This document shows positions 1 to 8,289 of a DNA stretch of 64,000 nt, piece after piece. The stretch comes from Fibrobacter succinogenes. GTDB taxonomy: Bacteria; Fibrobacterota; Fibrobacteria; Fibrobacterales; Fibrobacteraceae. The DNA lies in assembly GCA_902791475.1 (NCBI GenBank), contig CADAWC010000029.1:53176-117175 (forward strand), in the 5' to 3' direction. The number at the start of each line of letters is the position of its first letter. The stretch's first letter is position 1. The notes beneath the pieces were generated by a model, which was not told where the DNA came from, ran no database searches, and saw only the letters and a list, made by a program, of their open reading frames with translations. Both the position numbers and the translations under genes were made by a program.

Positions 1-894
1 CGCATTGTAGCCTGCAAAGTCCATCATATCGAAATAGCCCAAGCGGGAGATACCCTTGATCACGTCATACGTGTTCGGCATCCCGAGTTCGCGACCAATC
101 TGATTCACGACAATACCGTTAATGCCCCAGTTGAGTCCATCCTGCGAAGCCGTTTCACTGACCACCATCATCGACTTGAGCGTGTCAATCGCAGCGCCCT
201 TCAACACAATGCCGTTGTTCAAGGAATCAACCTTGTCAATCACGACTCCCGAAAGCGAATCGGGCAAATAAATCCAGTCCGATTGCGAGATATAAATGTC
301 CAAGAAGTCGCCCGGCGTATTGGCACCCTTTGTGCCCATGCTACCACCATCCACAAGGCGGCTAGCCCCTGCGTGGGCAATCATGAACGCGCGTTTTGTA
401 TTCGAGTTTTTCGAAAGCGGAATATTGAACGGGGAATCATCAGACTTGTGAGCTGCCATCACGGCATCGTAAACGAACTGCAAGTAGTCGCGACTGCGGG
501 CTTCATCGTACTCCGCCGTCTTTTCGCCCTTCATCTTCTGGGTGCGATTGTAGTCAATCATCGGCTTGTCAAGCTTGTATGCCTTGCCATCTTCGGGGAA
601 CACCCTAGACTTGATGACAAGCTCACCACCGCTTACCGCCTTGTAATAAGCGTTTGCAAAATCCAGATGCTTTTTCCAATACGGGATTTTTCCGCGGCTT
701 CCCGACGGATCCAAATCGTACGTCGCCGTATCGGAATCGAAAAGCCCCGTACCCGTCGTGAGCGAGTTGTTCGGAGACTCTTCCTTAAGCTGCACGCGCA
801 GCACAAAGACTTCGAGAGTGTCCGCCGCCTGCACGAGAGATGCAAACGAGAGGACCCCTAAAAACAATGCAAAAAACTTGGCATTTAACTTCAT
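1..894 (-). CDS. Secreted M6-like peptidase-related protein, C-terminus outside window
   Basis: Open frame of 298 codons from the ATG at 894 that runs off the left edge, so the C-terminal part is missing. It begins with a signal peptide (MKLNAKFFALFLGVLSFASL followed by VQA), predicting export. The visible part contains FMIAHAGASRLVDGG near residue 160 and GYFDMMDFAGYNA at the edge. These resemble the HAG...DGG and 'lg.fD.Md' stretches of M6 (immune inhibitor A-like) metallopeptidases; the zinc-binding HExxH is not in the visible part, so activity cannot be judged. The function is inferred from this resemblance only. A terminator for the upstream small gene separates the two. Confidence 0.6.
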   Translation of the reverse strand, partial: MKLNAKFFALFLGVLSFASLVQAADTLEVFVLRVQLKEESPNNSLTTGTGLFDSDTATYDLDPSGSRGKIPYWKKHLDFANAYYKAVSGGELVIKSRVFPEDGKAYKLDKPMIDYNRTQKMKGEKTAEYDEARSRDYLQFVYDAVMAAHKSDDSPFNIPLSKNSNTKRAFMIAHAGASRLVDGGSMGTKGANTPGDFLDIYISQSDWIYLPDSLSGVVIDKVDSLNNGIVLKGAAIDTLKSMMVVSETASQDGLNWGINGIVVNQIGRELGMPNTYDVIKGISRLGYFDMMDFAGYNA

Positions 895-907
895 GATTAT
901 AATTTAC

Positions 908-935
908 AAAAAAAGCCGATCCTGGACGGGACCGG
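908..935 (-). terminator. Rho-independent terminator after the 67-aa gene
   Basis: On the minus strand a 7-bp stem (CCGGTCC with GGATCGG, one G-U pair) with a 6-nt loop is followed by seven T residues. It lies about 30 nt past the stop of the gene at 965-1168 and just upstream of the signal-peptide gene starting at 894. Confidence 0.75.
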
Positions 936-964
936 TTTTCAAGAATTAGATAAACAAAAGCAAC

Positions 965-1168
965 TTACTTGAGAGCCATAGCCTCAGATATAACATCTTC
1001 CGGCACACCTTTAGAACGCAAAAAATCCGCCCTCTTGGCGTCAAGAGCCTCTTTTTCCGCTTCATACCTTTCGCGTTCCCGTTCAACCCCTTTACGAACA
1101 CCTTCATTAAAAAAGTGTTCACCAAAGGATTCGTAGCCCTTGTTTGCCATAATTTCTGGTCTATCCAT
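965..1168 (-). CDS. Small charged protein of unknown function (67 aa)
   Basis: A 67-residue protein with a good Shine-Dalgarno (GAGGA, about 7 nt before the ATG) and its own terminator, so it is probably expressed. It is mostly charged and helical, with a central run rich in Glu, Arg and Lys, and ends with SKGVPEDVISEAMALK. That ending resembles the short helical 'hook' at the C-terminus of PD-(D/E)XK transposase-family proteins such as the one at 21186-22118 (ARNMSPEEVAEVTDIP). It may be a leftover or stand-alone tail of that family; this is inference. No catalytic residues are present. Confidence 0.5.
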   Translation of the reverse strand: MDRPEIMANKGYESFGEHFFNEGVRKGVERERERYEAEKEALDAKRADFLRSKGVPEDVISEAMALK

Positions 1169-1295
1169 CTTTATATCCTCGCTTTTGTAAGGCCACTTCC
1201 AGAAAAAGTACGAAAGCGACTGTTTTAAAATATATTAAACCAAGTTTATCAACGCAAGCGCGCTCGCCTACATGACAAAAAGGCAATTATTTGGG

Positions 1296-2075
1296 CTACC
1301 CACCGATGCGCTGGTAGCTTCGCGGGATGTTCAGGCGCCATGTACCGGAGCCAAACGGTTTGCCTCGGGATACGCGCTTTACGCGGAGTTCGAGGAATTG
1401 TTCCGATTCACGGACAAAGGAAATTTTCGAAGGCGTTTTCACACCGGAGAATTCTTTATATTCTTCAATGTTTAAGCGTTCAGTTTTGCCGTCACGGCCA
1501 AGCGTTTCGAGCCAGAGAATTTCTCCATCTTTTTCAGCGTAGATATAATGGCGAGTCATGGCATCTCGGGCTTCGTGAATTTTTATAACAACGGAATCAG
1601 AGCTCGCGGAATCGCGCACGGAAATTTCTTCGAGACCTTCGGGAATCACGCGACCTTCAAAGAGGCCTGCCACCTGATGGATATGCACTAGCGGAAGCGA
1701 CGGATCAGTCATGAGCCCGACCATGTAACCGGCGCCATTCATGTACATTTTTTCCGTCGGGAAAACCATCTGCCAGCCCGATTCAAGCCATAAAAGCGAG
1801 GCTACGCCAATGCCGAGGGAACCCGTGAGTTCCATGCGATAGCGCTTGTTCGGAACAGAAAAGAGCACAGCATCCAAATCCTGAGTCTTTCCATCTGGGG
1901 CATAAATGGTGAGCGAAAAAATAGCCTTCAAACTATCAGCAGAAACCTCAACATTCTCCGCAACTTTCGCCGCAGCCTGACGGCCGCCAGTACACCCCGT
2001 CAAAGACAAAGCAATCAACAAAAGGAAAAAGAGTCCCCGCAAAAAGGCGCCATTTCTAACGTTCGCCAAGGTCAT
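1296..2075 (-). CDS. Outer-membrane lipoprotein, LolB/DUF4292-like
   Basis: 259 aa with a hydrophobic leader and lipobox LTGC (about residue 28), so it should be lipidated. The rest is a beta-rich domain of about 210 residues with the pattern of the LolB/LppX/DUF4292 fold: repeated amphipathic strands such as LDAVLFSVPNKRYRMELTG and LWLETLGRDGKTERLNIEEY. Such proteins bind lipids or lipoproteins in the periplasm. It is the last gene of the purA operon, starting 6 nt after the TPR lipoprotein stop, and the two may act together in the outer membrane. Family assignment is by pattern and is moderate. Confidence 0.6.
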   Translation of the reverse strand: MTLANVRNGAFLRGLFFLLLIALSLTGCTGGRQAAAKVAENVEVSADSLKAIFSLTIYAPDGKTQDLDAVLFSVPNKRYRMELTGSLGIGVASLLWLESGWQMVFPTEKMYMNGAGYMVGLMTDPSLPLVHIHQVAGLFEGRVIPEGLEEISVRDSASSDSVVIKIHEARDAMTRHYIYAEKDGEILWLETLGRDGKTERLNIEEYKEFSGVKTPSKISFVRESEQFLELRVKRVSRGKPFGSGTWRLNIPRSYQRIGG

Positions 2076-2081
2076 AAAAAC

Positions 2082-4001
2082 CTACTTCTTTTTGCCAAAG
2101 AACTTCAGCACGGCAGGGTGCTTGGGATTCAGTTTTCGCAAATTCTTGTAAGACTTACGAGCGTCCTTTTTCAAGCCAAGAGCTTCTTGGATGGAAGCCA
2201 TGTGTTCCCAGAAAACATCATCACGGCTCATCTTCTTGCTATCGATCAGCTGCATTGCCTGATAAGCTTCATCATAACGGCCCAGGCGATACAGCCCCCA
2301 AGCCTTGGAATCCAAGTAAGCGTCCTTGCCATCGCCATCCTTTTCAAGAGCAAGCGCTTCGAGCACAAGCTTGTAGCCCTTTTCGACTTCAGCAGGCGTG
2401 CGGTTTATTTCAATAAGCGAATAACCATAGTAATTGAGCGTCGAAGCTCTTTCACGCGGGCTAAATTCATTAAGCTTGAGCAAGAATTCAAACTGGCGGA
2501 AAGATTCATCATAACGCTTGAGGCGTTCCAAGTTCATCGCCATCGAAAGACGGACGCGGCTGTACGAGGAATCTTTTGCAAAGAATGTTTCGAGCATGGA
2601 TTCTGCACGTGTGCGGTTATCCAGAGCGCGAGCTTTTTTAGCGGAATCGGCTTTCAAGTCTTTTTCGAGGTACAAAGCTTCACCGATGAGCGCTCTCGAA
2701 TAGATGTCGAGCACCTGCAAATACTTGATTTGCGCTTCATTTTTCATCTGCACGAGATTCGTGGAATCCACAACTCCCGGGAGCGGTTTCCAGTTTTCCC
2801 AGAATTTCTTGAGGGAATCGAGCAACGGGAACGCCTTGTCAAACTTGTCCGCAAGCGCATACACAGAAGCAAGCAACATTCGCGTATCGCCGTTCGATAC
2901 AGAATCGGACTTCTCGGCGTACTTGATTGCTTCGGCATAGTTCTGTTCGCTTGCAAAGATGTTCACGAGACCAAGGAACGCGCGGTTTGCATATTTCGGC
3001 TGGCCTTGCAACTTATCGACGGAAGCAAGCAAGTGAACTTTTGCGCTATCCATCATGCCAACATCGTATTCATACTGACCGATAAAGCAAAGCACCACAG
3101 GCGTCTTGACGCCATCGTCATAATATTTCTTCCTTGCAAAAGCATACGCGCTATCACCTGTCATGGAAGGGAGCACCATGATGGTCATTTCTTCGTCTTC
3201 GGGCTTTGCGCTCGTGAGCGTATCGACAACGGCGACAGCTTCCTTGAAGCGCTTCATCGCCATGAGACCGCGCACTTTCTGCAAAAGCATCTGCTTATCG
3301 CCAGTTGCCTCGTGAGCTTTCCCGAAAAGCTCAACCACAGCAGAATCGCGACCCAAATCCAAAAGGAGCGAAAGCTGGCGCTGGAACAATGTCGAAATGT
3401 AGTTGACCTTCGGCAAGAGCAAATCGTAAATGCGGACAAGTTCCTTCTCGTCACGGACCGCTTCGAGGAACAGGCTGTAATCATAAAGGAGAGCCATGTC
3501 CTGATAGTGCGAGGAATCCAAGCCCATCACAAAATACTTGCGGCAAGAATCGGCTTCACCCGTTTTGACATAGAGTCGAGCAAGCAACGCATACTGTGCA
3601 GCAGTGCGCTTGCCCTTGAGCTGAGACGCTTTTTTTGCTTCGACAAGAGCTAAAGAATCTTCACCCGCAGCCACCAGGCGTTCAGCCACACCAAAGCCTA
3701 AATAACGGCTTGTCGGATCTGCCTTGTAAGCCTGTTTCCAGAAGAAATCCGCCTCACGCTGGTCGCCACGCATTTCCATGTTTTTGGCAAGGAAGAAAAA
3801 TTCATGAGCCGCTTCAAGGTCCACTTCGACCTTGGGCTTTTCGACTTTAGCCTCGACTGCCTTTTTTATAAGGGCAGAATCAGCAGACGTGAGCGTAGGG
3901 GCAGCAACATCGTTCTGTTTTTTTGCAGGTGCAGAGCTACAGGCGCACAATGCCGCCATTCCCAAAGAAAGCACCCATGACAAAAAAACATGACGCATCA
4001 A
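2082..4001 (-). CDS. TPR-repeat lipoprotein
   Basis: 639 aa with signal peptide and lipobox LCAC (about residue 20), followed by a Lys/Ala linker and then helical tetratricopeptide-type repeats through most of the protein (for example FLAKNMEMRGDQREADFFWK, ALLARLYVKTGEADSCRKYF, SKAWGLYRLGRYDEAYQAMQ). No enzymatic domain is visible. TPR lipoproteins act as scaffolds for envelope assembly. It lies between a PASTA protein (17-nt gap) and a LolB-like lipoprotein (6-nt gap), which suggests an envelope role. The exact partner is unknown. Confidence 0.8.
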   Translation of the reverse strand: MMRHVFLSWVLSLGMAALCACSSAPAKKQNDVAAPTLTSADSALIKKAVEAKVEKPKVEVDLEAAHEFFFLAKNMEMRGDQREADFFWKQAYKADPTSRYLGFGVAERLVAAGEDSLALVEAKKASQLKGKRTAAQYALLARLYVKTGEADSCRKYFVMGLDSSHYQDMALLYDYSLFLEAVRDEKELVRIYDLLLPKVNYISTLFQRQLSLLLDLGRDSAVVELFGKAHEATGDKQMLLQKVRGLMAMKRFKEAVAVVDTLTSAKPEDEEMTIMVLPSMTGDSAYAFARKKYYDDGVKTPVVLCFIGQYEYDVGMMDSAKVHLLASVDKLQGQPKYANRAFLGLVNIFASEQNYAEAIKYAEKSDSVSNGDTRMLLASVYALADKFDKAFPLLDSLKKFWENWKPLPGVVDSTNLVQMKNEAQIKYLQVLDIYSRALIGEALYLEKDLKADSAKKARALDNRTRAESMLETFFAKDSSYSRVRLSMAMNLERLKRYDESFRQFEFLLKLNEFSPRERASTLNYYGYSLIEINRTPAEVEKGYKLVLEALALEKDGDGKDAYLDSKAWGLYRLGRYDEAYQAMQLIDSKKMSRDDVFWEHMASIQEALGLKKDARKSYKNLRKLNPKHPAVLKFFGKKK

Positions 4002-4018
4002 AAACTCCCAAAACAGCT

Positions 4019-4780
4019 CTAGTCAGCAATGATAAAGTTCACGCGCGAACCCGGCTTGAGATAGTCCCCATACTTCGGAGATGTTTCAAGAACAGAACCA
4101 GGACGTGCACCATCTTCACTCTTCTGACGCTTTACGGAACCCACCTTGAAACCAAGCCTATCCATTTGCGGATAAACCTCGTCCATCAAGATGCCTTCAA
4201 AATTGGGGAGCAAAACTCTACCGGTCGTAGCGCCAGCCGAAATCACGACCTTTACCGTATCGCCTACGCGAACCGTATCGCCAGCAAGCGGAATCGTGCG
4301 GATTACAGCACCACGCGGAATGCTCTGGTGAGCGCCCTGGATTGTACCGCCGTTGACAAGGCCTGCACGGACAAGCGAAATATCCGCCTGCTTCTGGCTC
4401 TTGCCGCGTAAATCCGGGATAATCACCTTACGGAGCCCGAGGCTCTTTGTGAGTTTCACTGTACGGCCAATTTTTGCGGTACGGCCAGCTTTTGGCATCT
4501 GCACAAGCACCATTCCCGCCGGAATCTGTGAACTATAGCGGCCTTCCTTAATCCATTCAAACTTGAAACCCGCTTCCGTCAATGCCGTTTCTGCAGCCTT
4601 TTCGGACATGCCTTCAAGGTTCGGCACCGTGCCCGTACTGGCGAAAGCGCCCGCAAATGCAGGCATCAAAAGCTTATCGACCATAAAGACAAGCGCGATG
4701 ACAACAACAATCCAAATGACGAAAGCCTTGAAAATGGCGGTTTGCCTAACCTTGTTCCAAAGCGACTTTATTTTATTCAT
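4019..4780 (-). CDS. Membrane-anchored protein with three PASTA domains
   Basis: 253 aa: a short cytoplasmic N-terminus, one membrane segment (about residues 18-40) and three PASTA repeats (TVPNLEGMSEKAAETALTEAG; VIIPDLRGKSQKQADISLVR; LLPNFEGILMDEVYPQMDRL). PASTA domains bind peptidoglycan fragments and usually sit on PBPs or Ser/Thr kinases. Here there is no kinase or transpeptidase domain, so this is a stand-alone PASTA protein. It lies 15 nt downstream of the Crp-type regulator and 17 nt upstream of the TPR lipoprotein in one operon. Confidence 0.85.
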   Translation of the reverse strand: MNKIKSLWNKVRQTAIFKAFVIWIVVVIALVFMVDKLLMPAFAGAFASTGTVPNLEGMSEKAAETALTEAGFKFEWIKEGRYSSQIPAGMVLVQMPKAGRTAKIGRTVKLTKSLGLRKVIIPDLRGKSQKQADISLVRAGLVNGGTIQGAHQSIPRGAVIRTIPLAGDTVRVGDTVKVVISAGATTGRVLLPNFEGILMDEVYPQMDRLGFKVGSVKRQKSEDGARPGSVLETSPKYGDYLKPGSRVNFIIAD

Positions 4781-4795
4781 AACAAATTCTTGGGC

Positions 4796-5506
4796 TTAGC
4801 CCTTAGTAGCTTTTTCTTGAAGAGCATCTTCGTCAAAGATGACGATATCCTTGCCGGTCATGGCAATGGCATTAGCCCTTACCAGCAAAGAACAAATACG
4901 GCTCACCGTTTCACGCGTCGTTCCAGACATATCTGCAAGCTGCTGCTGCGTCGGACGATTGTGAATAACAGTTACCATGTTTCCGTTGTCTGTATGGATA
5001 CGGACGCCGCGTTCCTGCATCAAGTTGAGGAGCGTTCCTGCCACACGGCCAGAAACAGACATGGTCGACAAGGAGCCAATCTGCTTGTTTGCCTTACGAA
5101 GTCTCTTGCAAAGTTCGCTCATGAGCGCCATGGCGATTTCGGGAGTCTTGCGGATAAGGCTTAAGAAAGATTCACGGTGGATGACGAGCAGTTTAGCATC
5201 AGTCACCGTACGGACGGAGGCGGATCGGGGTTCGCCGTCAATCAGCGACATTTCCCCGAAAAAGTCCCCGCGTTCAAGGAAAGACAAAATGGTTTCACGT
5301 CCATCGATGCCAGTCATGTAGACTTGCACGGAGCCCATGGCGATAAGGTACAGAGCTTGTACCGAATCGTCACCCTCCAGGACCACAGTCTCATCACGAT
5401 TGAAGTTCTTGACGATTACCAGATTGGCAATCATCCCTAACTGTTCTTCGCTCAATTCCGAGAAGAGCTCGACGCCCTTCAACAAATCAACTGTGGATGT
5501 ATCCAT
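4796..5506 (-). CDS. Crp/Fnr-family transcription regulator
   Basis: 236 aa. Residues about 10-130 form a cyclic-nucleotide-binding beta barrel (GDFFGEMSLIDGEPRSASVR matches the phosphate-binding cassette), and residues about 165-225 a winged helix with recognition helix TQQQLADMSGTTRETVSR. It has no Fnr-type N-terminal cysteine cluster, so it is more Crp-like. The ligand cannot be read from sequence. It sits between purA (20 nt) and the PASTA gene (15 nt), so it is likely co-transcribed with them. Confidence 0.9.
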   Translation of the reverse strand: MDTSTVDLLKGVELFSELSEEQLGMIANLVIVKNFNRDETVVLEGDDSVQALYLIAMGSVQVYMTGIDGRETILSFLERGDFFGEMSLIDGEPRSASVRTVTDAKLLVIHRESFLSLIRKTPEIAMALMSELCKRLRKANKQIGSLSTMSVSGRVAGTLLNLMQERGVRIHTDNGNMVTVIHNRPTQQQLADMSGTTRETVSRICSLLVRANAIAMTGKDIVIFDEDALQEKATKG

Positions 5507-5526
5507 TCGATTTTCCCCTTTTTATT

Positions 5527-6810
5527 TTAGTCGAGATCAACGACGATGCTCTGGTCGCGCTTAGCACCGATAGAAATCATACCGATCTTCACGCCAACGA
5601 GTTCAGCCATGCGGTCGAGATATTTGCGAGCGTTAGCCGGCAATTCTTCGAGCTTACGGCACTTGGTCGTATCGCACTTCCAGCCCGGCATTTCCTCGTA
5701 AACCGGCACGCAACGTCCGACCTTGGAAAGCTGGTTCGGGAAGTTTTCGATCTTTTCACCATCGCATTCGTAGTGAGTGCAAATCTTGATAGTGTCGAAT
5801 GTATCGAGCACGTCGAGCTTGGTGATAGCGAGGTGCGTGAGGCCATTCACCATGGCAGCCTTACGGACCACCGGAGCGTCGAACCAACCGCAGCGGCGGT
5901 TACGACCGGTCGTTGCACCGTATTCGTTACCGATCTTGCGGAGCGTGTCGCCCGTTTCGTCCAAAAGTTCCGTCGGGAACGGACCGTTACCCACGCGGGT
6001 CGTGTAAGCCTTGACGACACCGACAACCTGGTCGATAGCCGTGGGGCCAATGCCTGCGCCGCAGCTAGCGTAACCGGCAACCGTGTTGCTAGAGGTCACG
6101 AACGGGTAGGTACCCTGGTCAACGTCGAGGATAGTGCCCTGAGCACCTTCGAACACGAGGCGCTTGTTTTCCTTCAAAGCCTTGTAGAGCATTTCGCTCA
6201 CGTCGGCAACGAACGGCTTGATTTTCTGACCGAGTTCGAGGTAGTCCTTGATGACCACTTCCGGATCGATTTCCGGAACATCGTACATCACCTTGAATTC
6301 TTCGTTGTGAACCTTAGCCATAGCTTCGACACGCGGACGGAGTTCGCGTTCGTCCATGAGGTCGCCCACGCGGACACCAATGCGGTTCACCTTGTCGCTA
6401 TAGCACGGACCGATACCGCGACCCGTAGTACCGATAGCGGCCTTGCCAGCCTTCTTTTCCTTAGCCTTGTCCAAGGTGGAGTGGTACGGGAGCACGACGT
6501 GTGCGTTGTTAGCGATGAATAGACGACCTTCCGGGTTGATGCCCTTCGTGTGGAGGTCTGCAATTTCGTTCAGAGTCTGGATCGGATCGAGCACGACGCC
6601 GTTACCGATGACGCAAATCTTGTCCGGGTGCATAATGCCCGAGGGAATAAGGTGGAAGACGAACTTCTTGTCGCCAACTTCCACAGTGTGACCGGCGTTA
6701 GCACCGCCCTGGAAACGCACGATGATATCTGCATCGAGCGTTAAGAAATCTACAACCTTGGCTTTTCCTTCGTCGCCCCACTGGGAGCCGATAACAACAC
6801 GATTTGCCAT
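5527..6810 (-). CDS. purA: Adenylosuccinate synthetase
   Basis: 427 aa, the usual length. It catalyses IMP + aspartate + GTP to adenylosuccinate, the first committed step to AMP. The P-loop-like QWGDEGKAKVVDFL carries the catalytic Asp, and NAGHTV the catalytic His; GRGIGPCYSDK, FEGAQGTILDVDQGTYP and GRNRRCGWFD are family signatures. The loop reads GDEGKAK instead of the usual GDEGKGK, a mild change. The start is preceded by GAAGGAT. It leads an apparent five-gene operon with a Crp-type regulator and three envelope proteins. Confidence 0.98.
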   Translation of the reverse strand: MANRVVIGSQWGDEGKAKVVDFLTLDADIIVRFQGGANAGHTVEVGDKKFVFHLIPSGIMHPDKICVIGNGVVLDPIQTLNEIADLHTKGINPEGRLFIANNAHVVLPYHSTLDKAKEKKAGKAAIGTTGRGIGPCYSDKVNRIGVRVGDLMDERELRPRVEAMAKVHNEEFKVMYDVPEIDPEVVIKDYLELGQKIKPFVADVSEMLYKALKENKRLVFEGAQGTILDVDQGTYPFVTSSNTVAGYASCGAGIGPTAIDQVVGVVKAYTTRVGNGPFPTELLDETGDTLRKIGNEYGATTGRNRRCGWFDAPVVRKAAMVNGLTHLAITKLDVLDTFDTIKICTHYECDGEKIENFPNQLSKVGRCVPVYEEMPGWKCDTTKCRKLEELPANARKYLDRMAELVGVKIGMISIGAKRDQSIVVDLD

Positions 6811-6937
6811 AAATCCTTCGTTTTATTTCTTTGACAACCGAAACGGTTTCCCCAAGGTACTTCCCTGGAGCCCTTTTTCGCCATAAAGATATAAAAAGTG
6901 GTTAGTCCACAGTGGCTAGGGGTTAGAGCTTATGCCT

Positions 6938-6962
6938 TAAAAAAGCCTCAAAAAAGGAGGCT
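6938..6962 (-). terminator. Minus-strand terminator between divergent genes
   Basis: On the minus strand AGCCTC, a 7-nt loop CTTTTTT, then GAGGCT followed by a T run. It points towards purA although the nearest gene on its upstream side (7023-7490) runs the other way. It could stop transcripts arriving from the truncated hydrolase gene at 7351-8283, or attenuate purA. Confidence 0.55.
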
Positions 6963-7022
6963 ATTCCTAGAAGCTCCAATCCTGACCGCCTTCGTAAAAT
7001 ACAAATTTCTTATCTTTAGAGC

Positions 7023-7490
7023 ATGGCTGAAGAAATTAAATCGCTTATCAAAAAACTATCGCCGCTCCTCGAAGAAGATTCGGAAGTTTTTCGCGAACTC
7101 GTAACTTTTTTTAGCGGCACGGCCAAGATCAGCATGCACCGCGACGACTTGTGCAAATTTCTCCAGGACAACAGAACGTTCGAAGTCGTGCGCGTGAGCG
7201 GCAAAAGCTACAAAGACTGCGTTTACGAGCTTGTGGACAATTACCCCGAAATGATGGATGCAATCGGCATGTTGCGCTACTACAAGGCGCCCGCCGGGAA
7301 CATCAAGTGGGAAGAGGTAGAAGCCGCCGAAATTGCGATGGGCAATGAACTCACGATGAACGCCTACGGATGGTCTCCGGACGCCTGGACAATTTTCGAA
7401 AACAACGCATTTGACGAAACCACCGCGCCAGAAGACAAAAAAGGCGACTATAGCCTTGTGGCCATCGTCGCGCTAGATTCGTTGCTGTAG
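7023..7490 (+). CDS. Hypothetical cytoplasmic protein (155 aa)
   Basis: 155 aa, acidic, without signal peptide or membrane segment. The N-terminal half is helical (MAEEIKSLIKKLSPLLEEDS), and the C-terminal half mixes strands and helices (GNIKWEEVEAAEIAMGNELT, FDETTAPEDKKGDYSLVAIV). I recognise no family. It runs opposite to its neighbours. Its 3' end lies exactly where the homology of the convergent secreted hydrolase gene stops, so it may sit at a recombination breakpoint. Codon use looks like the surrounding core genes. Confidence 0.7.
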   Translation: MAEEIKSLIKKLSPLLEEDSEVFRELVTFFSGTAKISMHRDDLCKFLQDNRTFEVVRVSGKSYKDCVYELVDNYPEMMDAIGMLRYYKAPAGNIKWEEVEAAEIAMGNELTMNAYGWSPDAWTIFENNAFDETTAPEDKKGDYSLVAIVALDSLL

Positions 7491-8283
7491 AAGAAAGAAG
7501 TAAAGGAACTGCCGTCAAACCCATGGTCGTAACACCAGTAGCAAGTGTACTTGCCATTTGGTCATATATCAAGTCACCTCTAGCCTCATTTTTGATTTGC
7601 ATGTTCAACGCGCCGGTTCCTTCATGCGGCGAATCAAGCGTAATTATCTTGTCAACATCGCCATTGTAAAAGTCACCTTGCACATATTCACGGGATGCAA
7701 CACCGCCCATGGAATGAGATACAAGAACATAACGAGACGCAAGTTTGCGGAAAAGGTCAGGATCTTGACGAATGGAATCAAGAGCTTCTTGACCATGAAG
7801 CGTATCATCTTTGGAAACACTATAAAAAGACGATTTTACTTCTTGAGCTTCCTCAAAAAGAGCCCGTCGCTTACCAAACTCAGAGACACCTTTTTCCGCC
7901 ATATTCCACGTTCTATCCGCCATTTCGTAGGCATTATTATGTGATGTATTTGCTGGATTCGAAAAAGAACGCCAATGATAAACATAAGAGTTACGAACTT
8001 TATCAACATTCTTTTCGTAATTTTCTTCTTCAAAAACCCTTTGAGCCAACCATCTCGTAATGCGATTGGTAGAATTATATTGTCCCAAATTGGCATCACC
8101 TAAAAAACTTTCCGTATAATACGCTTCATTCAACGTAGAATTTCTAACAGGCTCACCCTTATCAGCCTGATACGCTCCATGAACTAAGACAATATTATAA
8201 TTTTCGACAGATTCCATCGGTTTGGGGATAGACCAACAGTTAATGGAAAAAGCCATTATCAACACAAATAGATATTTCATCAT
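7351..8283 (-). pseudogene. Secreted PGAP1-like alpha/beta hydrolase, 3'-truncated
   Basis: The frame begins with a signal peptide (MMKYLFVLIMAFSINCWS), then IVLVHGAYQ (oxyanion strand) near residue 30 and the nucleophile elbow VLVSHSMGGVASRE near residue 190, as in lipases and PGAP1-like esterases. Homologous sequence ends at about position 7491 (residues LTAVPLLLSSTATNLA). The last 40 or so codons (7351-7490) are simply antisense to the gene at 7023-7490 and have no hydrolase character, so the catalytic acid/His region is lost. It follows a lipoprotein gene by 6 nt. A second, shorter remnant of the same gene lies at 50406-50621. Probably non-functional. Confidence 0.75.
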
Positions 8284-8289
8284 ATCTTC

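Noticed and set aside
283..861. Open frame of 192 codons on the plus strand
   Set aside because: It is antisense to the signal-peptide M6-like gene (894 to 1, minus), which has a proper start, ribosome context and export signal; the plus frame gives Arg/His-rich sequence with no features.
2118..3653. Open frame of 511 codons on the plus strand
   Set aside because: Complementary to the TPR lipoprotein gene; composition and lack of start site mark it as a shadow.
5497..6522. Open frame of 341 codons on the plus strand
   Set aside because: Fully antisense to purA, a certain gene.
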